Assembly: GCF_000764305.2 (NCBI RefSeq)
Contig: NW_025932756.1
Span: 186,001 to 250,000 of the forward strand
DNA length: 64,000 nt
Reading direction: 5' to 3'
DNA from: Hyalella azteca
Taxonomy: Eukaryota > Arthropoda > Malacostraca > Amphipoda > Hyalellidae
Position 1 is the stretch's first letter. Every line of letters begins with the position of its first letter. A model generated the notes under the pieces. That model was not told the origin of the DNA, did no database searches, and saw only the letters and a program-made list of their open reading frames with translations. The translations under genes and the position numbers were made by a program. Below, in pieces: positions 26,401 to 41,400 of this stretch.

Positions 26401-29400
26401 CAGGAGGTGGAGGGAATAGCAATAGTGATGGAGCCGGCTGGACATTGTCACAAAGCTGTATAATTTCCCAGAGTCGCTTCAAGAATCTGCAAGTAAGTCC
26501 AGGTAAGTGTAATGTAAGAGTAAAAGAGTAAGAGTAAAGAAGTCCGCATTAGAAATATGGTGTAACGAATGAGCAGTCACGCATGACAGCTAACTTGGCT
26601 GAAAAGTAAGAGTGTGGAGCAGTACATCTTGTCTATCAGAGCCTTGGTACATCATTGAATTATTCTTCTACTGAACACTTCGAAGGAGCAACTTCGTCAT
26701 TACTAGTATGCTCTGAGCCTGAAAGGGTTGAGAACTTGCAATACTCTTATACTTGACGTTATTAATATGCCTATCGAACTATTACCATTAGCTTCAAGTT
26801 TAATGGTTTTGAATCCTTTCTTACAGTAATGTCAAAAATCAGAAGAAATAAATATTACGGTACTTTATTCCAGTAAAACAAGCACTAAATTTTGTATATG
26901 TGGTACAGTTTGAAGCTGTGGAGGCCACATCTGTCGTTTGTTAGTACTGAAAAATGTCATTTATAAACTAACCTGAAGCCAAAAAGGACGAGCCACAATA
27001 ACAGGATAACAGACAGAAGAATTAAATCTCTAAAGGGCAACCCAATAAATATAACAACAGCCATGACCACACTCGCCATAAAATACAGTAAAAATAGCAA
27101 ATCAACTGGACCAGACCACATCAATATACTCCATCTCAAACACCTGGGCCCCACAGCAATTACATACCTCACTCAAATTTACAATATTGCAATAAACTCC
27201 AACACAATACCCCATACCTGGAAGCTAGCCAAGATAATTCCAATACCCAAACCTGGCAAAGACACTAACATGGGGTCATCTTATCGACCAATTTCTCTTC
27301 TAAGTCCAATAGCCAAAACACTGGAAAAAATTATCCTTGCCACAATCTCATCTCATCTCCCTAACATTGAACACCAACATAGCTTCAAACAACACCATTC
27401 TACCATTACAGCACTCCAACATATCACAGAACACATAGCCACAGGTTTCAATCAAAAACGCCCGCCACTTCGAACAATAGCTGTAGCATTAGACATGAGC
27501 AAAGCATTTGATAAAATCATATCACCCACGCAAATGAACAAACTCCAAACAGTCCAGAACGCAGCACTCAGGATAGCTACAGGCTGTACCGCAGACACCA
27601 ACATCCACCACCTTCACCAAGAAACCAAACTCCTACCCCTAACACAACACCTCAAACTTCACGCCTCACAACTCAGACAGAAAGCACAATACCTAACCCA
27701 CCCACTACATACCCTCACCCTTCAGCCGCACCCACACCGCCTCATGAAACAAACCATTTTCCACAAGACAGGTTTCACCACCAACATAGATACTCCGCCT
27801 GCACAAGCTACACAGGACACAATCAAACAAAATCTCAAAACAATCCACACTACAATTACAGAAAACTATCTTGCAACCCACCCTCACAATAAAATTTTAA
27901 ACATGCCCGCACCACAGATTCACCCATCTAAAATCAACCTACCTAGACCTGCACGCAGGAACCTTGCCCAACTTCGCACAAATAAATCACCGCTACTTCT
28001 CTCATATCTAAATAAAATAGACCCTGCCACACACCCTTCTCCACTTTGCCCACTCTGTCTGTCCAACACGCACGACACCATTCATCTTTTCTCCTGCCCT
28101 GAAATGCCCACATCCCTGTCGATGGGTGACCTTTAGGCGGACCCCGTAAACGCTGCAGGGCTGCTGGCCCGCTGGGGCGACCGACTTGGCTGGGTCCAGA
28201 ACTGGGTCTAGGCCCCGCCTCGCGCCATGAAGCGAGGCGGGGAGGGTCAACAACAACAACACAACACGAGCCCACAATCAAATACGAGTTGCAGTCAATT
28301 CTACAGTAAATACTAATTTTATTTTTAGGCAATTATGTTAAATGGAAAGATATTAGGGTCTTTGCAGGAGTGATAATATAAATTTAAATCTGTTTGCATG
28401 AGCTCCAGAAAATGGTTTCTATTTTGCCCAACAGCGCCTCAGAGAAGGAATCCAAAACGAGATGATGTTTTCGTGCATAAACATTGGCCGTGACAAGCAC
28501 TCAGCAAGCGACTGAGGCTCCATTGACAGGAATATTGCTAAGAGCACACCAGGGTCTGGGGTGAATACTACGCAGGAATATTGCTAAGAGCGCACCAGGG
28601 TCTGGGGTGAATACTATGCAGGAATACTGCTAGGAGCGCTCCAGGGTCTGGGATGAATACTTTGCACTGCTACACACAAACCTTGGAGACTTCCTCGTGG
28701 TACTGAGCGAGGCTAGGCTCCCTCAGCATCCTGAGCATTGCTGCTACAGAGCAGGCAGCGTAGTACTCTTCCATGGAGTTATAGTTCTGGTTGACGAGCA
28801 TCTCGTTGGGTCCCGTCGCCCCCAGTACCAGCGGGCCTGCACCAGATCACTCAAATCACTTCATTTGAATCAATTTTATATGAAATAAATATGAAACTAA
28901 GGTATCGCCGATTCAAGTAAGAACATCCATGATGTACAGATAATAAACAAGCTCCATTCATATTGAACAACACGGTTTGTTAGTGAGATAATCAGGGAAA
29001 ATACTTCCATGTTACTTGCCCGTATCAATTAATATTTCAACAAGTTACTGACGTGGCTTGGAGGTAACAGGTTCTTGTGTAAAAGAGAGATGATTGCTTT
29101 CATTTAAAAGTCGGTCATACAAATTGTAATTCTTTGCGATGAACATCATCTAATTATAAAGAGTATAAATTAGTTATTATTGCGAAAAAATTTGACACTG
29201 TTAAATCAATACCATACCCAGTATAGGCTTTATATAAATGGAGCTAGACGCATTTTTGTATAGCACTGAAACACATAAATGGGAATAAACAGGCATCAAT
29301 AAGTGGAATAAACCTGCACATAAATAAGTGGAGGACATAATGTCAATGGAAGAGATTCAAACACCTACAGAGAAGCACAAGTGTAAGCAATAGTATCACT

Positions 29401-32400
29401 GTACGACACTTATTTCTGTACCTACTGCATATAGAATTCTTATGAAGCTAGGATATGAAGCTAGGATATGAAGCTAGGACATGAAGCTAGGATATGAAGC
29501 TAGGACATGAAGCTAGGACATGAAGCTAGGACATGAAGCCAGGATATGAAGCTAGGACATGAAGCTAGGACATGAAGCCAGGACATGAAGCTAGGACATG
29601 AAGCTAGGACATGAAGCTAGGACATGAAGCTAGGACATGAAGCTAGGACATGAAGCTAGGANNNNNNNNNNNNNNNNNNNNNNNNNNNNNNNNNNNNNNN
29701 NNNNNNNNNNNNNNNNNNNNNNNNNNNNNNNNNNNNNNNNNNNNNNNNNNNNNNNNNNNNNNNNNNNNNNNNNNNNNNNNNNNNNNNNNNNNNNNNNNNN
29801 NNNNNNNNNNNNNNNNNNNNNNNNNNNNNNNNNNNNNNNNNNNNNNNNNNNNNNNNNNNNNNNNNNNNNNNNNNNNNNNNNNNNNNNNNNNNNNNNNNNN
29901 NNNNNNNNNNNNNNNNNNNNNNNNNNNNNNNNNNNNNNNNNNNNNNNNNNNNNNNNNNNNNNNNNNNNNNNNNNNNNNNNNNNNNNNNNNNNNNNNNNNN
30001 NNNNNNNNNNNNNNNNNNNNNNNNNNNNNNNNNNNNNNNNNNNNNNNNNNNNNNNNNNNNNNNNNNNNNNNNNNNNNNNNNNNNNCAACTAATTACTAGT
30101 GCAACTAATTACTAGTGCAACTAATTACTAGTGCAACTAATTACTAGTGCAACTAATTACTACTGCAACTAATTACTAGTGCAACTAATTACTAGTGCAA
30201 CTAATTACTAGTGCAACTAATTACTAGTGCAACTAATTAATAATGCAACTAATTACTAGTGCAACTAAATCCTAGTGCAACTAATTACTAATGCAACTAA
30301 TTACTAGTGCAACTAATTACTAGTGCAACTAATTAATAATGCAACTAATTACTAGTGCAACTAATTACTAATGCAACTAATTGCTAAGGCGACATCCTTG
30401 TTATTTGTACTAATTTGGCATGATGAATATTCTGTGCCATGTTCTTTGTTTTTAAATTGCTTGGAAGTTTGCGATCCAAGTATTCAAGTGTTCTTAGTTA
30501 TTTGAACTAAGTCCGAGACCACAAAAATCATGCAAGTAACAAGAAATATGAAGACGAACATTTCTTTTACAGACGTTTGAATTTGCGAATGTTTCACTTT
30601 TTGGTTAGTAACAAACAAAATGCTAAACATCTATATTTTGGGCATATGTTTAGGTAAATCCACCATGACTTTATACACATTATATTCTAACCAATTCGCA
30701 CTAAGTATGACTTGCACACATAATAGCACTCCTGGAAATAATATACCACGTAAACTATGCTGTATAACTAGAACACCTGACCACCCCACTAAGATGCACG
30801 AAAAAGATTCTAATCAATTCCTGAACTTATCAAATAATATATGGCGTAACATTCCTTGTATAACAGGAACACTGAACACTCCACTAAGATGCATGAAACA
30901 GAAGCTCATAAATTCCTGAACTTACCAAATATTATACCGGTACCGCGTAACATTCCTTGTATTACAGGAACAAACGACCACTCCACTATGATACATAAAA
31001 AGGCTCATAAATTCCTGAACTTGCCAAATAATATACCGCGTAACATTCCTTGTATTACAGGAACACCCGACCACTTCACAGATGGAGGTCTCTTATAAAA
31101 ATGAGACCGGGCAACCACAACAACAACAACAACAACTAAGATGCTTGAAAAAGCTCATCAATTCTAAAACTAACCGCACAGGTTGCTGGGTTTCAGTCTT
31201 CAGAATGGAGAGGAGCAGCTGCAGCAGAAAAGGGTACTGAGTGTAGGGATGTAGTGAACCTCCTGCCGTGGCCTCCACCAGCTGCCCCAGCGTCACCAGC
31301 GCCACCTGACGCCTCCACCCACACAGTCGAGACTCCAGCATGGCTAGCAGCAGGGGCATCACTGCGCCCACCCACGACCTGATGTCGCTTCCACTCACCT
31401 ACGCATTTTGCATAACGAGATTACCAAGTGACCGAAACAAACAGACACCAGGAAATTATGTATACATGAAGGATTGCGAACTGTTCCCATAAAGAAATAT
31501 TTAAAAATGAGCATCGATGGAAATTTTCCCTTCAGGCTTTAAAATACTGTATGTTAAATAATTTTATTAGCTGCGAATACTTTAAATCCACAGCTTCTTC
31601 ATAACTCTTATTTCAGGAACATTGGGAATAATTCGCTATAATACGTTAATTTATCACTTTATCACTTATAGTTAGTTCAGCGGTCATAATTTATGACGCT
31701 TCAGGTCGGGCTTATCACTTGTTAGACACAGTATTTTATTTATTTTAGTGTTTCTGATTAAGATAGCTACAATGATTTACGTCAACTTCAGCCACTAAGG
31801 CTATTTTGCACCGGTTGTCGCATGTAAACATCATCAGGAAGGCGGGAGGTCTCAATTATTGAGAATTTTTTAAAACTATCAATCACGAGGCCTGTGCGCA
31901 GAAGCTGGCAAGAAATAAGCAAGGTTTGCATCTCAAGAGGTAATGGAGGACAGGTCAAAGGCAACAGAAACGAAGACATTTAAACAAGAGGTCGCTTACA
32001 CGAGACGTCCGATACGTCGGCTGCCCGCTCGAGAGAGACAGAGAAGAGAAATGCAAGGAGTTTTAACAGCATAACAACTTGAGCTCACAACTAAGAACTG
32101 CTGTCAGATACTGGGAGCACTATGCTGGAGCAATTAGTAACAATGCTCCTAGTAACGTGAAATTAGATAGGACGAGCACAGACACACGTTAGAAGACACC
32201 CTTGTGTGGTCTGCTGTGAGTCTGGGGCTAGTCGTGCCCTGCTATTCTTACAGTAAGCTTAAGCTTTGAAAAATGAGTCCATTAAGGGGACCGGCTACCT
32301 TAAAATTTTCAAATTTGGCTTTTCCGGTTTTTGAACTCATCTTAAAGCTGAAATTCTGCTCTTTCCAATGGTACCACTGCCATCGCTGTACGCCAATATT

Positions 32401-35400
32401 TACGTTCATGACGTCTCTTTAAAGGGAAGCGGGTGGCAGAGTTCTTTAACTAATTAGATATAAAGTAATTAGCTGCTGAAATCTTTGAATATAGTTTCTA
32501 CTTGAGTTGTGCTGCAGTTACATGCTTAATTTTAGCCGTTTTCTATGAATTTCACGTTTTCTATATATTTTTTCGAAAAATTCATACGAGCAAAATGTTC
32601 TTATATTTACATTTTGCATATGTATGCGAAGTTTCATGATGATCGGATAATAACTGTAGAAGTTTTTCCGGAGGGTAGCCGGTCCCCTTAAGTCAATTGG
32701 AAAATTTCCTCAATGTATATTAGTTAATTGGGAAGTAGGTTAGTGACCGGAAAGCACCAACTACTAATGATGGGGGCGTTCAATATGCTATTCCTGCGAT
32801 TGCAACTGCATCTGGTGGTAGTTCGTAACTGGATCGAAGACAAACTACAAATTTCTGCAGTTTGGCAGAGAGCATATGTTTACTCAACAAATGCGAAGGC
32901 TCTAAATGAAACTCGATATTTTCGACTAGTTCTATACTAGCAATGGGGAGCAAGTAATTTAACCCTCTACCGCCTGACACGAGTTGAATAACCGGAGCAA
33001 TATTGTCACAAGCCTACTTCCCAATAAGGATACGTTCTAGTGAGCGCAAAATGACTTGCACTGATGGTTGCCGCCACGTACGACAACTTTAAAATGTTCT
33101 TTGTTGCGTAAAAATGTCCTCAGGTTGCTACACTCAATATTTAAAGTACAATTTAATTTGAAAGTTATGTTACTGGAGAGTGACATACGACAGTAGAGGG
33201 TAAACTACATATTAAGGAAACTTCTGTCAGATCATTGACAACTGTGATTGGGCCATCAATATTGATAGGGAGAGAACCAGCCCATGTTTGCACCACGCAC
33301 CACGAGATATTTTGGCATGTTTACATTTCCACCATCGTAAAACAACTGCTAGGTTATATTCCTGTGGTGATGTAAACTAGTAGAGTGAGGACGAACCTGG
33401 GCGAGATCCCCAACAGCAGTCATGAGGCTGACGGTGACGACAGGGTTGAGGTCAGGCTGCGTCAGGATGGGCACCACAACACTCATGATGGGCTGCACGT
33501 ACTGCCGCAGGAAGCGTGGCGCCTGAGCGATCATGTGGCGCAACATGCGGGCGCTCAGCTCGCGGTTACGACCAATGCCCGTGAAGTCCAACTCGCTCAG
33601 TAACTGGAAATATTGTCAATTGTCAACATAAGTATAAAGTGGTAATATAATCGACATTTTCTTAATGCCAATAGTCGAAGACCTTACCTAAGCCTTCCAC
33701 TCAGGCGCCACCAAAACCTGCGCATGCAAAATTTAGAAAATGCTTATTAATGGCTATGGTATCAACATATGTAATAACACAATGTTATATCGAGTCTATC
33801 AACTGTCAAAATGTAATTAAGCCTCACAATTTCAGCGTAGCGTACCACTATAACTCAAACTTCATGATGTTCAGAAGATAAACAAACGTGAAAGTTTATG
33901 TTCCTTCACAATCAACTTACTAGGAAAATAAAAAAATATCGCTTCAACTCTAGCCTAGTTCAAGTTGAATCTAGCCTCCTTTTCTACATTTTACTCAAGT
34001 ATCCCTTCAGATCAATAACGTATTCCTTCTAGTTCGGTATTATGTGAAGCCGATACGTGAATGTCTCAACTTCAATTCAATTAAAGAACAAGAACAACAT
34101 TAATATTAATCAATAAGCGCTAGCAGCATTGAGAACACCAAACCTCCGATAGTTAGCAATATCTTCATGGTAATTTTTATCATTGTGTAGAGTATACTTC
34201 CGATCATAAAGCTGTTTCAAAATAAACGATGGATTTATATGAAACTAAATGCAGTGTATGATGTTGCACTGAAAACCAAACATTCCTATCTCAATCTTGC
34301 GACAATTTTTTAACGGCAAAACATCAAAACGCAAAACATCATCTTTGCGACGGCAAAGCATCAAAATTGACACCAGAAAATCATCGCACTAACCCTGAGC
34401 AGAGTTTTCCTCAGTAAAGGATGCACATAAGCAGGGTTGATGACGGAGAGCTTGGCGAGGAGGGTGACGGCAGCCTCGCGTATCTCCAAGGACTCGTCGC
34501 TGAGCGCCAGCACGAGCGCGTTCAGGTTCTCAGGCTGCGCCATGTGCACCGAGAACGCGTCCTCCAGCGACGTCAGGGCGCATAACCGCACGTCTACGTC
34601 TGGGCCGAGATAAAAATTAATTAGTTTAAGGGAGAATATGCGAGAAATTATACATTTTAATTAAAATTAAGCATACCAGTACGTCTACGTCTGTGCCAAG
34701 ATATAACTAAGATTCAGTTTCAGGGAGCAGAATATGTTAGAAATTATACATTATTAATTAAAATTAAGCATACGCGTTAATCCACAAGATGTAGCCAAAG
34801 TTGAAAATTGCTAAACATAAGAAATTCCAAAATTCAACTGGCCAATAAGTTTATATTCTTCACATCATTTCAGAGTAATGAATGGTCATTTTTTGGACAT
34901 TACGTTCACTTAATATCATACAAGAAAGAACGAAGTTAGAATGTAATTAAATTCTGTACCCTGGAGTCGGCAGGTTAGCTTACCCATGTCAGTGACGCTA
35001 AGCCACAGCACGCGCGACACGTGCTCATACACAATAGCTGCATGGACGGGGTGTTGAGTAGAGTGGTCGTTGCAGAGGGAATTGTAGGGCGGGTGAGGGT
35101 GTAACGGCAGTCCTAAATTGCCGCTATCACACACAGGGTGCAGAAGATGACATATGGTGGCCACGGCCTCGAGCCGCACCTCCTTGCTGCTGTGCGATAC
35201 ATACAAGTCGCTGATGTGACGAATCACTTGGAGTAACCAGGGACCGGCTGAGGGAACGATTAAAGTTATGAGAATGTTTCTTAATCCATACACATTTGTG
35301 AGAGAAGCCGTGTTAGAATCAATTACAATTGTCATTAGCATGATTAACAAGAAAGTTCACTATATGATTTTAATCAACACTATGTTGCCAACACAATAAA

Positions 35401-38400
35401 TGAGTAAACCTGCTCGAATTAAAGCTTTCTAGGACTAAGACCGATTATCACTTAGTGTAGTTTAAATAATGTGCGAGACTAATATCAGTAATGAAATTCG
35501 TGATAATAAGAAAAAAAATAACCCACATATCTAAATGTTACGATAATGCTAGTCCAAATTATTTGTGTAAACAATATTTGATCTGTAAGAAATCCAATAA
35601 AGACACGAGGTATAAACTAGTTCACATCTCACCGGTATCCTCGAAATCGAAGGACGCAAGAGTTCTGAGCGCCAGCACAACAGTGGAGACGTTCTGCAGG
35701 TCTGCAGGGGAGGGGGTGGTGGAGGAGGGCGAGGCGCCCCCTCGCTGGATCAGGATACTGGACAGCAGTTGTAGCAGGCCTTCACTGATGCCTTTCTGCT
35801 TAGTCATCAACATAAAGAAATAATGAAGAGCTAACACACGCAACCACCAAAAAAAACAGGTACGATTGTTATCTGCATCTAGAATCAAGTTATACTTTCA
35901 GACAAAATAATCAAACGCTCAAAGTCCTTGAAAATTATCCAAAAATACAGTATTAATATTGTCGTAGGTTGGACCCATGACAGTTCGACTCATCCAATTA
36001 AGGATAATTTTTCTCATTCATGAGCAGCACATTAATTAAGCAGCCAAAGGTTAATACTAACCTTCAGGTCCGGCAAGACGAGCGCCAGCTCCTGCATACA
36101 GAGCGCCAGAGTGGGCGAGAGTCCAGAATTAAGTATGGGGGTGAGTAAAATCTCGATGGCATCTTGTGCAGCATTAGCTTTGGCAGGTGCGCCCTCGATC
36201 TGGGCAGGAGAGGGCGGCGGTGGGTGATGCTCCAACGCCAGGAAATCTGGCATGGGAGGGTCGGGGCCCAGGGAGTGAGCCACGAGGCTCAGGCACACTA
36301 GGACGCTAGGCTCCACGGTCGCAGGACTTCGTTTCCTGCCTAGTGACTCCTGCGAACAAAGCAGTAAACATTAATCCTCGACTTCGAGCAGCTCGGGTAA
36401 CAAATCCAAAATCTTGCAAATACTAAGATAATTCTTGTTGAAAACCTTCCTGTTACTACAATTGTATGCACATTCCTCAAAAATATGTAATTTCATCGTA
36501 GGATAGACACAGTCTTGTGTAATCCTCGACTTCGAGCTGCTCGGCTAACAAATTCAAATTCTTGAAAAATGATAAGATAATACTTGTTTAAAACCTTCCT
36601 GTTACTATAATTGTTTCATCTTAGTATATTATTTATTATTTCATCTTAGGATAGACACAGTCTTGTGTAATCCTCAACTTCGAGCGGCTCGTGATACAAA
36701 TTCAAAATCTTGCAGAAAAATAAAATATTTCTTCTTGAAAACCTTCCTATTATTACATTTGTATGCACATACCTTAGAAAAACGTTATTTCATCTTAGTT
36801 AGACACAGTCTTGCGAGTACAAAGTATGTAAGATACTTTGAATCTTACAAAGATACATAGTATACCTTTGTGGGTATAGCGTTCTTGATGGTGGAGAGAA
36901 TCCTGGGAACGAGCGCCAGGGTGGCGGGACGACAAGCTATGGTCAGCAGCCCCAGGCACACGAACGCTGCGGGCTTTTCCTTATCCTTGCCGTTGGCGAG
37001 AGCCAAGCAGTGAGACATGTACGCCTCCAGGTGACCACTGCACGATGTTAAATACAGCGTAAGTTCAGCACATTAACTAAGGTTATTCTAGAGATCCCAG
37101 TTGAACAATCTCATAGAAAATCTTGTCCTATTTTCTCCAACTGACGTAAATGAGTGGATAAGTTTAGTTTAGTGACCCTATGATTACTAGCGCTTCAGCT
37201 GAAAATGAGTGGATAAGTTCGCATTCAACACTCACCGTATTGGCCTTGAATATTATACAGGAAGATGGCTAGAAAATTTGTTGGGAAACCAACATATATA
37301 ATACAGTGGCGTCGGCATTAAAGATTTGCAGATTCTATACAGTGCTAAGTTTTCCAAGATATCTGGGTCTAGAACTGGTAATTCACTGCTATAATCTTGC
37401 AAAATTCATACTAACCCATCCACCTCATGGATGCAACTTTTATGATGGATCTAAATCAAATTAAGCTAAAGCTGCACCGCGGTACAAAGCATTGTATTAA
37501 TCTTCAGGATGAAAATCTGTAGCATGATACATCACTACATGCATAATTTATCACTAAAATGGCAATGAACTCAACTAGTCTAAAGGCGTCGATCACACAT
37601 CAATAACATAACTGTGCACTCAACTGGTCTAAAATTTCCGTGTTCATCACTTATCTCAACCAATGCGAGGCAGGAGTTTCAGCAAGCTTGACTGTACCAT
37701 AGAGCTGCGAATTCCTCGAAAACCGGACATCTGGTGGACAAAATGGCTTTTAATTAAATCATAATTCCCACGCTGCACATGAATGGAAGTCGTTTTATTT
37801 GAGGGCTCAGATTATTCCTGCGGCAATTTTTGTCTGAATTTAATGTTTTGCTGCCATCTCAGATCAACTCAGAGACGAGAAGAGCGTTCAGGAAAGAATG
37901 ACAATGCACGAGAACTTCACATATTACTTTACTTATTGTGTAGAAAGTTATACCAAGTCCATGATTACTCACAAGATTGCAAAGGTCCGTGTAGTTGCAG
38001 TCTATCATCGTCCTAATGATGTTGCTCTCCATGGGACGGTCGCTCTCACTGAAGCATAGGAAACAAATTTCTTATCATTCTGATCAAATCAAAATCAAAT
38101 GTAATCATTCAGATAATCCAAATGATTATAAAGGGATTGTACTTGATTTAACCAAACAACACCTCTCACCCAACGAAAGTCTAACGTCGAATTTCAAATT
38201 TTTAAATGAAAAGCTTTTACGAATCTGGCTGATACTTAAAAATGAATTAATATTGCTTTTTGTTATTTTACACGGGAGCAAATATCTTTGGGATATTTCT
38301 GTAGTCGATACCGGATCGTGATTTTCAAGAGCAATTGAGGTACAGCGGGCGCTTTTTTTCTGGCGGTACACTTAGGATGAAGTTGCACAAAATAAGAGCA

Positions 38401-41400
38401 GTATTAGGGCGGGCCTGGGGTACACTTAGGATGAAGTCGCACAAAATAAGATGGGGTACACTTAGGATGAAGTTGCACAAAATAAGAGCAGTTTTGGGGC
38501 GGGCCTGGGGTACACTTAGGATGAAGTTGCACAAAATAAGAGCAGTATTAACACGGACCTGGAGGTGGTGTGGTGCTGAGAGGAGATCACAAGCTGGTCC
38601 AGAGACTGGGACGTGGGCAGCGCCATGCTGGACGCGTTGGTGCCACGAAGCCTCTTTAGTAGTTGAGATACTCCCTCCTGTTGAATAAATGCCATCAATT
38701 TCTGAAGGGTGCGCGTTGCACTTGGTATAAAATATTGAGCAGATCACTGTATACCAAATATAGTGAATGGTTCCCAATTACAATAAAAATGCTATTGATG
38801 TTAATTTTCATTATCGTGTCAAACTATTTCGGTTTGCGAACGATCAAAAAAAATCACACAAGCCAGCAACAGAGCAAAAAATTGGAGAAAATGGTGCCTT
38901 GTAACTGTCAGTGCATTCCAGCTTGATATTGGAAGATTTATGCTTACCGGTACTGCTTAGCCTATGCTTAACTCTCTGTTGAAAACAAATTTGATTCTTA
39001 CAGAAGACTTGAGTCCACAGCAAGACAATACTGATACTACATGAAAATATTACATAAAAACTTGTATGGAAACTCATGACATAGATAATTGCTATAAAGG
39101 TTGAAAATAAGAAAAGCTCCATAAACGTAGTGAATACATTTAGTAATTAAGAGTAGCATTGGACAGTTGGAATAATTTCATTGCCTTTAGTATTCCTAGA
39201 GCTAAGGAACCAATTGATATAGTTTACGTTATTTTCTATGGGATAAATTTATTTGAGAAACAAATAAATTGATTATCAGTTAGTTACACTTAAAATATTA
39301 TTGCAGAAAACCAAGGTAGTTCTTCATAAATATTAGTATATCTGCACCGTAGTCCCTAAACTATAATGGCAACGTAGGAAACATTCATTTTGAAGTTCTT
39401 CAGTCTCCAAAAGGCGCACTTTCTTAGGCTGCGAGGACTGGAAGTGAGTGATGTGCCTGAGAAGACGAGTGTGCGCTTCCCATGCAGCGTTTGCGTGCTT
39501 CAGCAGGGCGCTGAGCAGCAGGAATGTGACGTGGAGACGCTCCTCGCGGGTGATGTTGCGGGGCACCGCCGCGATGTGTTCTCCGGCACGAGGGTCTTCC
39601 AAGCCTCTCAGTATCTCGTGGACACATGAAGTGTACCTGCGGCAAATTACAGAAATTCAGTGCTTATGGCTCAATTGATCTACAGATAGCAGAATGTGTG
39701 GGATTTTTACTGTCATCCAAGCAAGTTTTTAATGTCTTGAGAAATTAAAATAAAGATTATCCATTAACTTCAAAATTTGAAGTATTGCCGCAGAATGTAT
39801 CATCATTTCATTATCATTAAAGTGTCATTATATCACTGACACTTAGAACAGACCTTTTAGAATTCACTCTCAATATAAAAGATCCTCACAATTCAATATA
39901 GACTAACATTCTGGTATTTTGGAAAACAATGAAACAGTTTGTAAGGTGTTAAAATTTCTTTGAATCAGCTTAAAAGTTGCACCAGTTTCCACATAAAATA
40001 AAGAAGCACCCAAAACAAAACATTTTCTCACCATTGCGGGATATTGGGTTCCTTAGACTCCCTATGAAGGCCAACGGTGAGGGCAACAGAGATGGCTGAA
40101 ACGCTCTCCTCGCGGACGCTAGCGTCACTATCCCAGATGCCAAACTCCAATATTATAGCAAAGAAACGCTGCAAAAATATAACGTTTATTTAACGCATAG
40201 TCATCAATGGATCACTAGCCAATGAAAAATATAAAAAATTTCAAGCTAACTCATGAATCGCATGTAAGTCCATGAAAAAGAGTCAAGTTAACAATAAATA
40301 TAGGTACTGGGAAATGTGCAAATAATATACTTTTAAAAATTAATTTTTAAAGACAACACTTCCAAAGAATCCAGTGTCTCTAGTCTTACAGATGTACAAT
40401 GAATTTCTCATTAAATTTTCGAATATTAAAAAATTAATTTTTCAATTTTTTCAATATATAAAATTTTTTTAATATATAAAATTTTTTTTAAATTATTTAT
40501 TCTGTTAATTGATTCATGCATTGCCTCTGACTTCACACAAGTGTGCAAAATTTCACATCAATTAGACAGGTAAAAGTATGTCAAATATCAGTTATAAGAT
40601 TTGTAGCAGACAAAATTATTTTTTCAATTTTTTTAATATTGAAAAAAAAATTTCAATTTTTAAAATCATTTATATTGACATTTAATTCATGCATTGTCTC
40701 CAACTTTACACAAGTGTGCAAAATTTCAGATCGATAAGATAAGTAGAAGTGAATTAAATTTTGATTACAAGATTTGTAGCAGACAAACAACAAGAAGTGA
40801 AGTTAAAGATAAGTGTTGTAAATAATATACGTTTAAAAATTACTTTTTAAAGACAACACTTCCAAAAAATCCAGTGTATCCAATCTTAAAGATGTACCAT
40901 GAATTTCTCATTTAATTTTCGAATATTAAAAAAATTAATTTTTCAATTTTTTCAATATATAATTTTTTTTAAGATATAAAATTTTTTTTCAAAATTATTT
41001 ATTATATTAATTGATTCATGCATTGCCTCTGACTTCACACAAGTGTGCAAAATTTCAGATCAATTAGACAGGTAAAAGTATGTCAAATATCAGTTATAAG
41101 ATTTGTAGCTGACAAAATTATTTTTTCAATTTTTGTAATATTGAAAAAAAAATTTTTTTACTTTCTAAAATCATTTATTTTGACATTTGATTCATGCATT
41201 GTCTCCAACTTTAAAAAAGCATGCAAAATTTCAGATCGATAGGATAAGTAGAAGTGTGTTAAATTTTGATTACAAGATTTGTAGCAGACAGACAGACAAA
41301 CAAGAAGTGAAGTTAAAGAGAAGTGTTGTAAAAAAGGGAGTCACTCCGGTGTAGAACTCTAGTAAGAGTTTAAAAGTGTCATACATGGCTCAGGCTTCAC

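Noticed and set aside
27943..28332. Open frames on the - strand across the GC-rich retrotransposon 3' end
   Set aside because: They are shadows of the + strand element's coding end and hairpin region, with no motif.
29630..30099. Long open frames on both strands around 29.6-30.1 kb
   Set aside because: They consist of N bases and minisatellite units and cannot be evaluated as genes.
29442..30387. Minisatellites near the gap considered as a CRISPR-like array
   Set aside because: Units are contiguous with no spacers, and the DNA is eukaryotic.
38325..38777. Repetitive open frames on both strands over the 54-bp array
   Set aside because: The array is open in several frames by composition. On the + strand it is intron DNA opposite the TOR gene, and only the part 38559-38677 on the - strand is exon, in a different frame from the 150-codon one.
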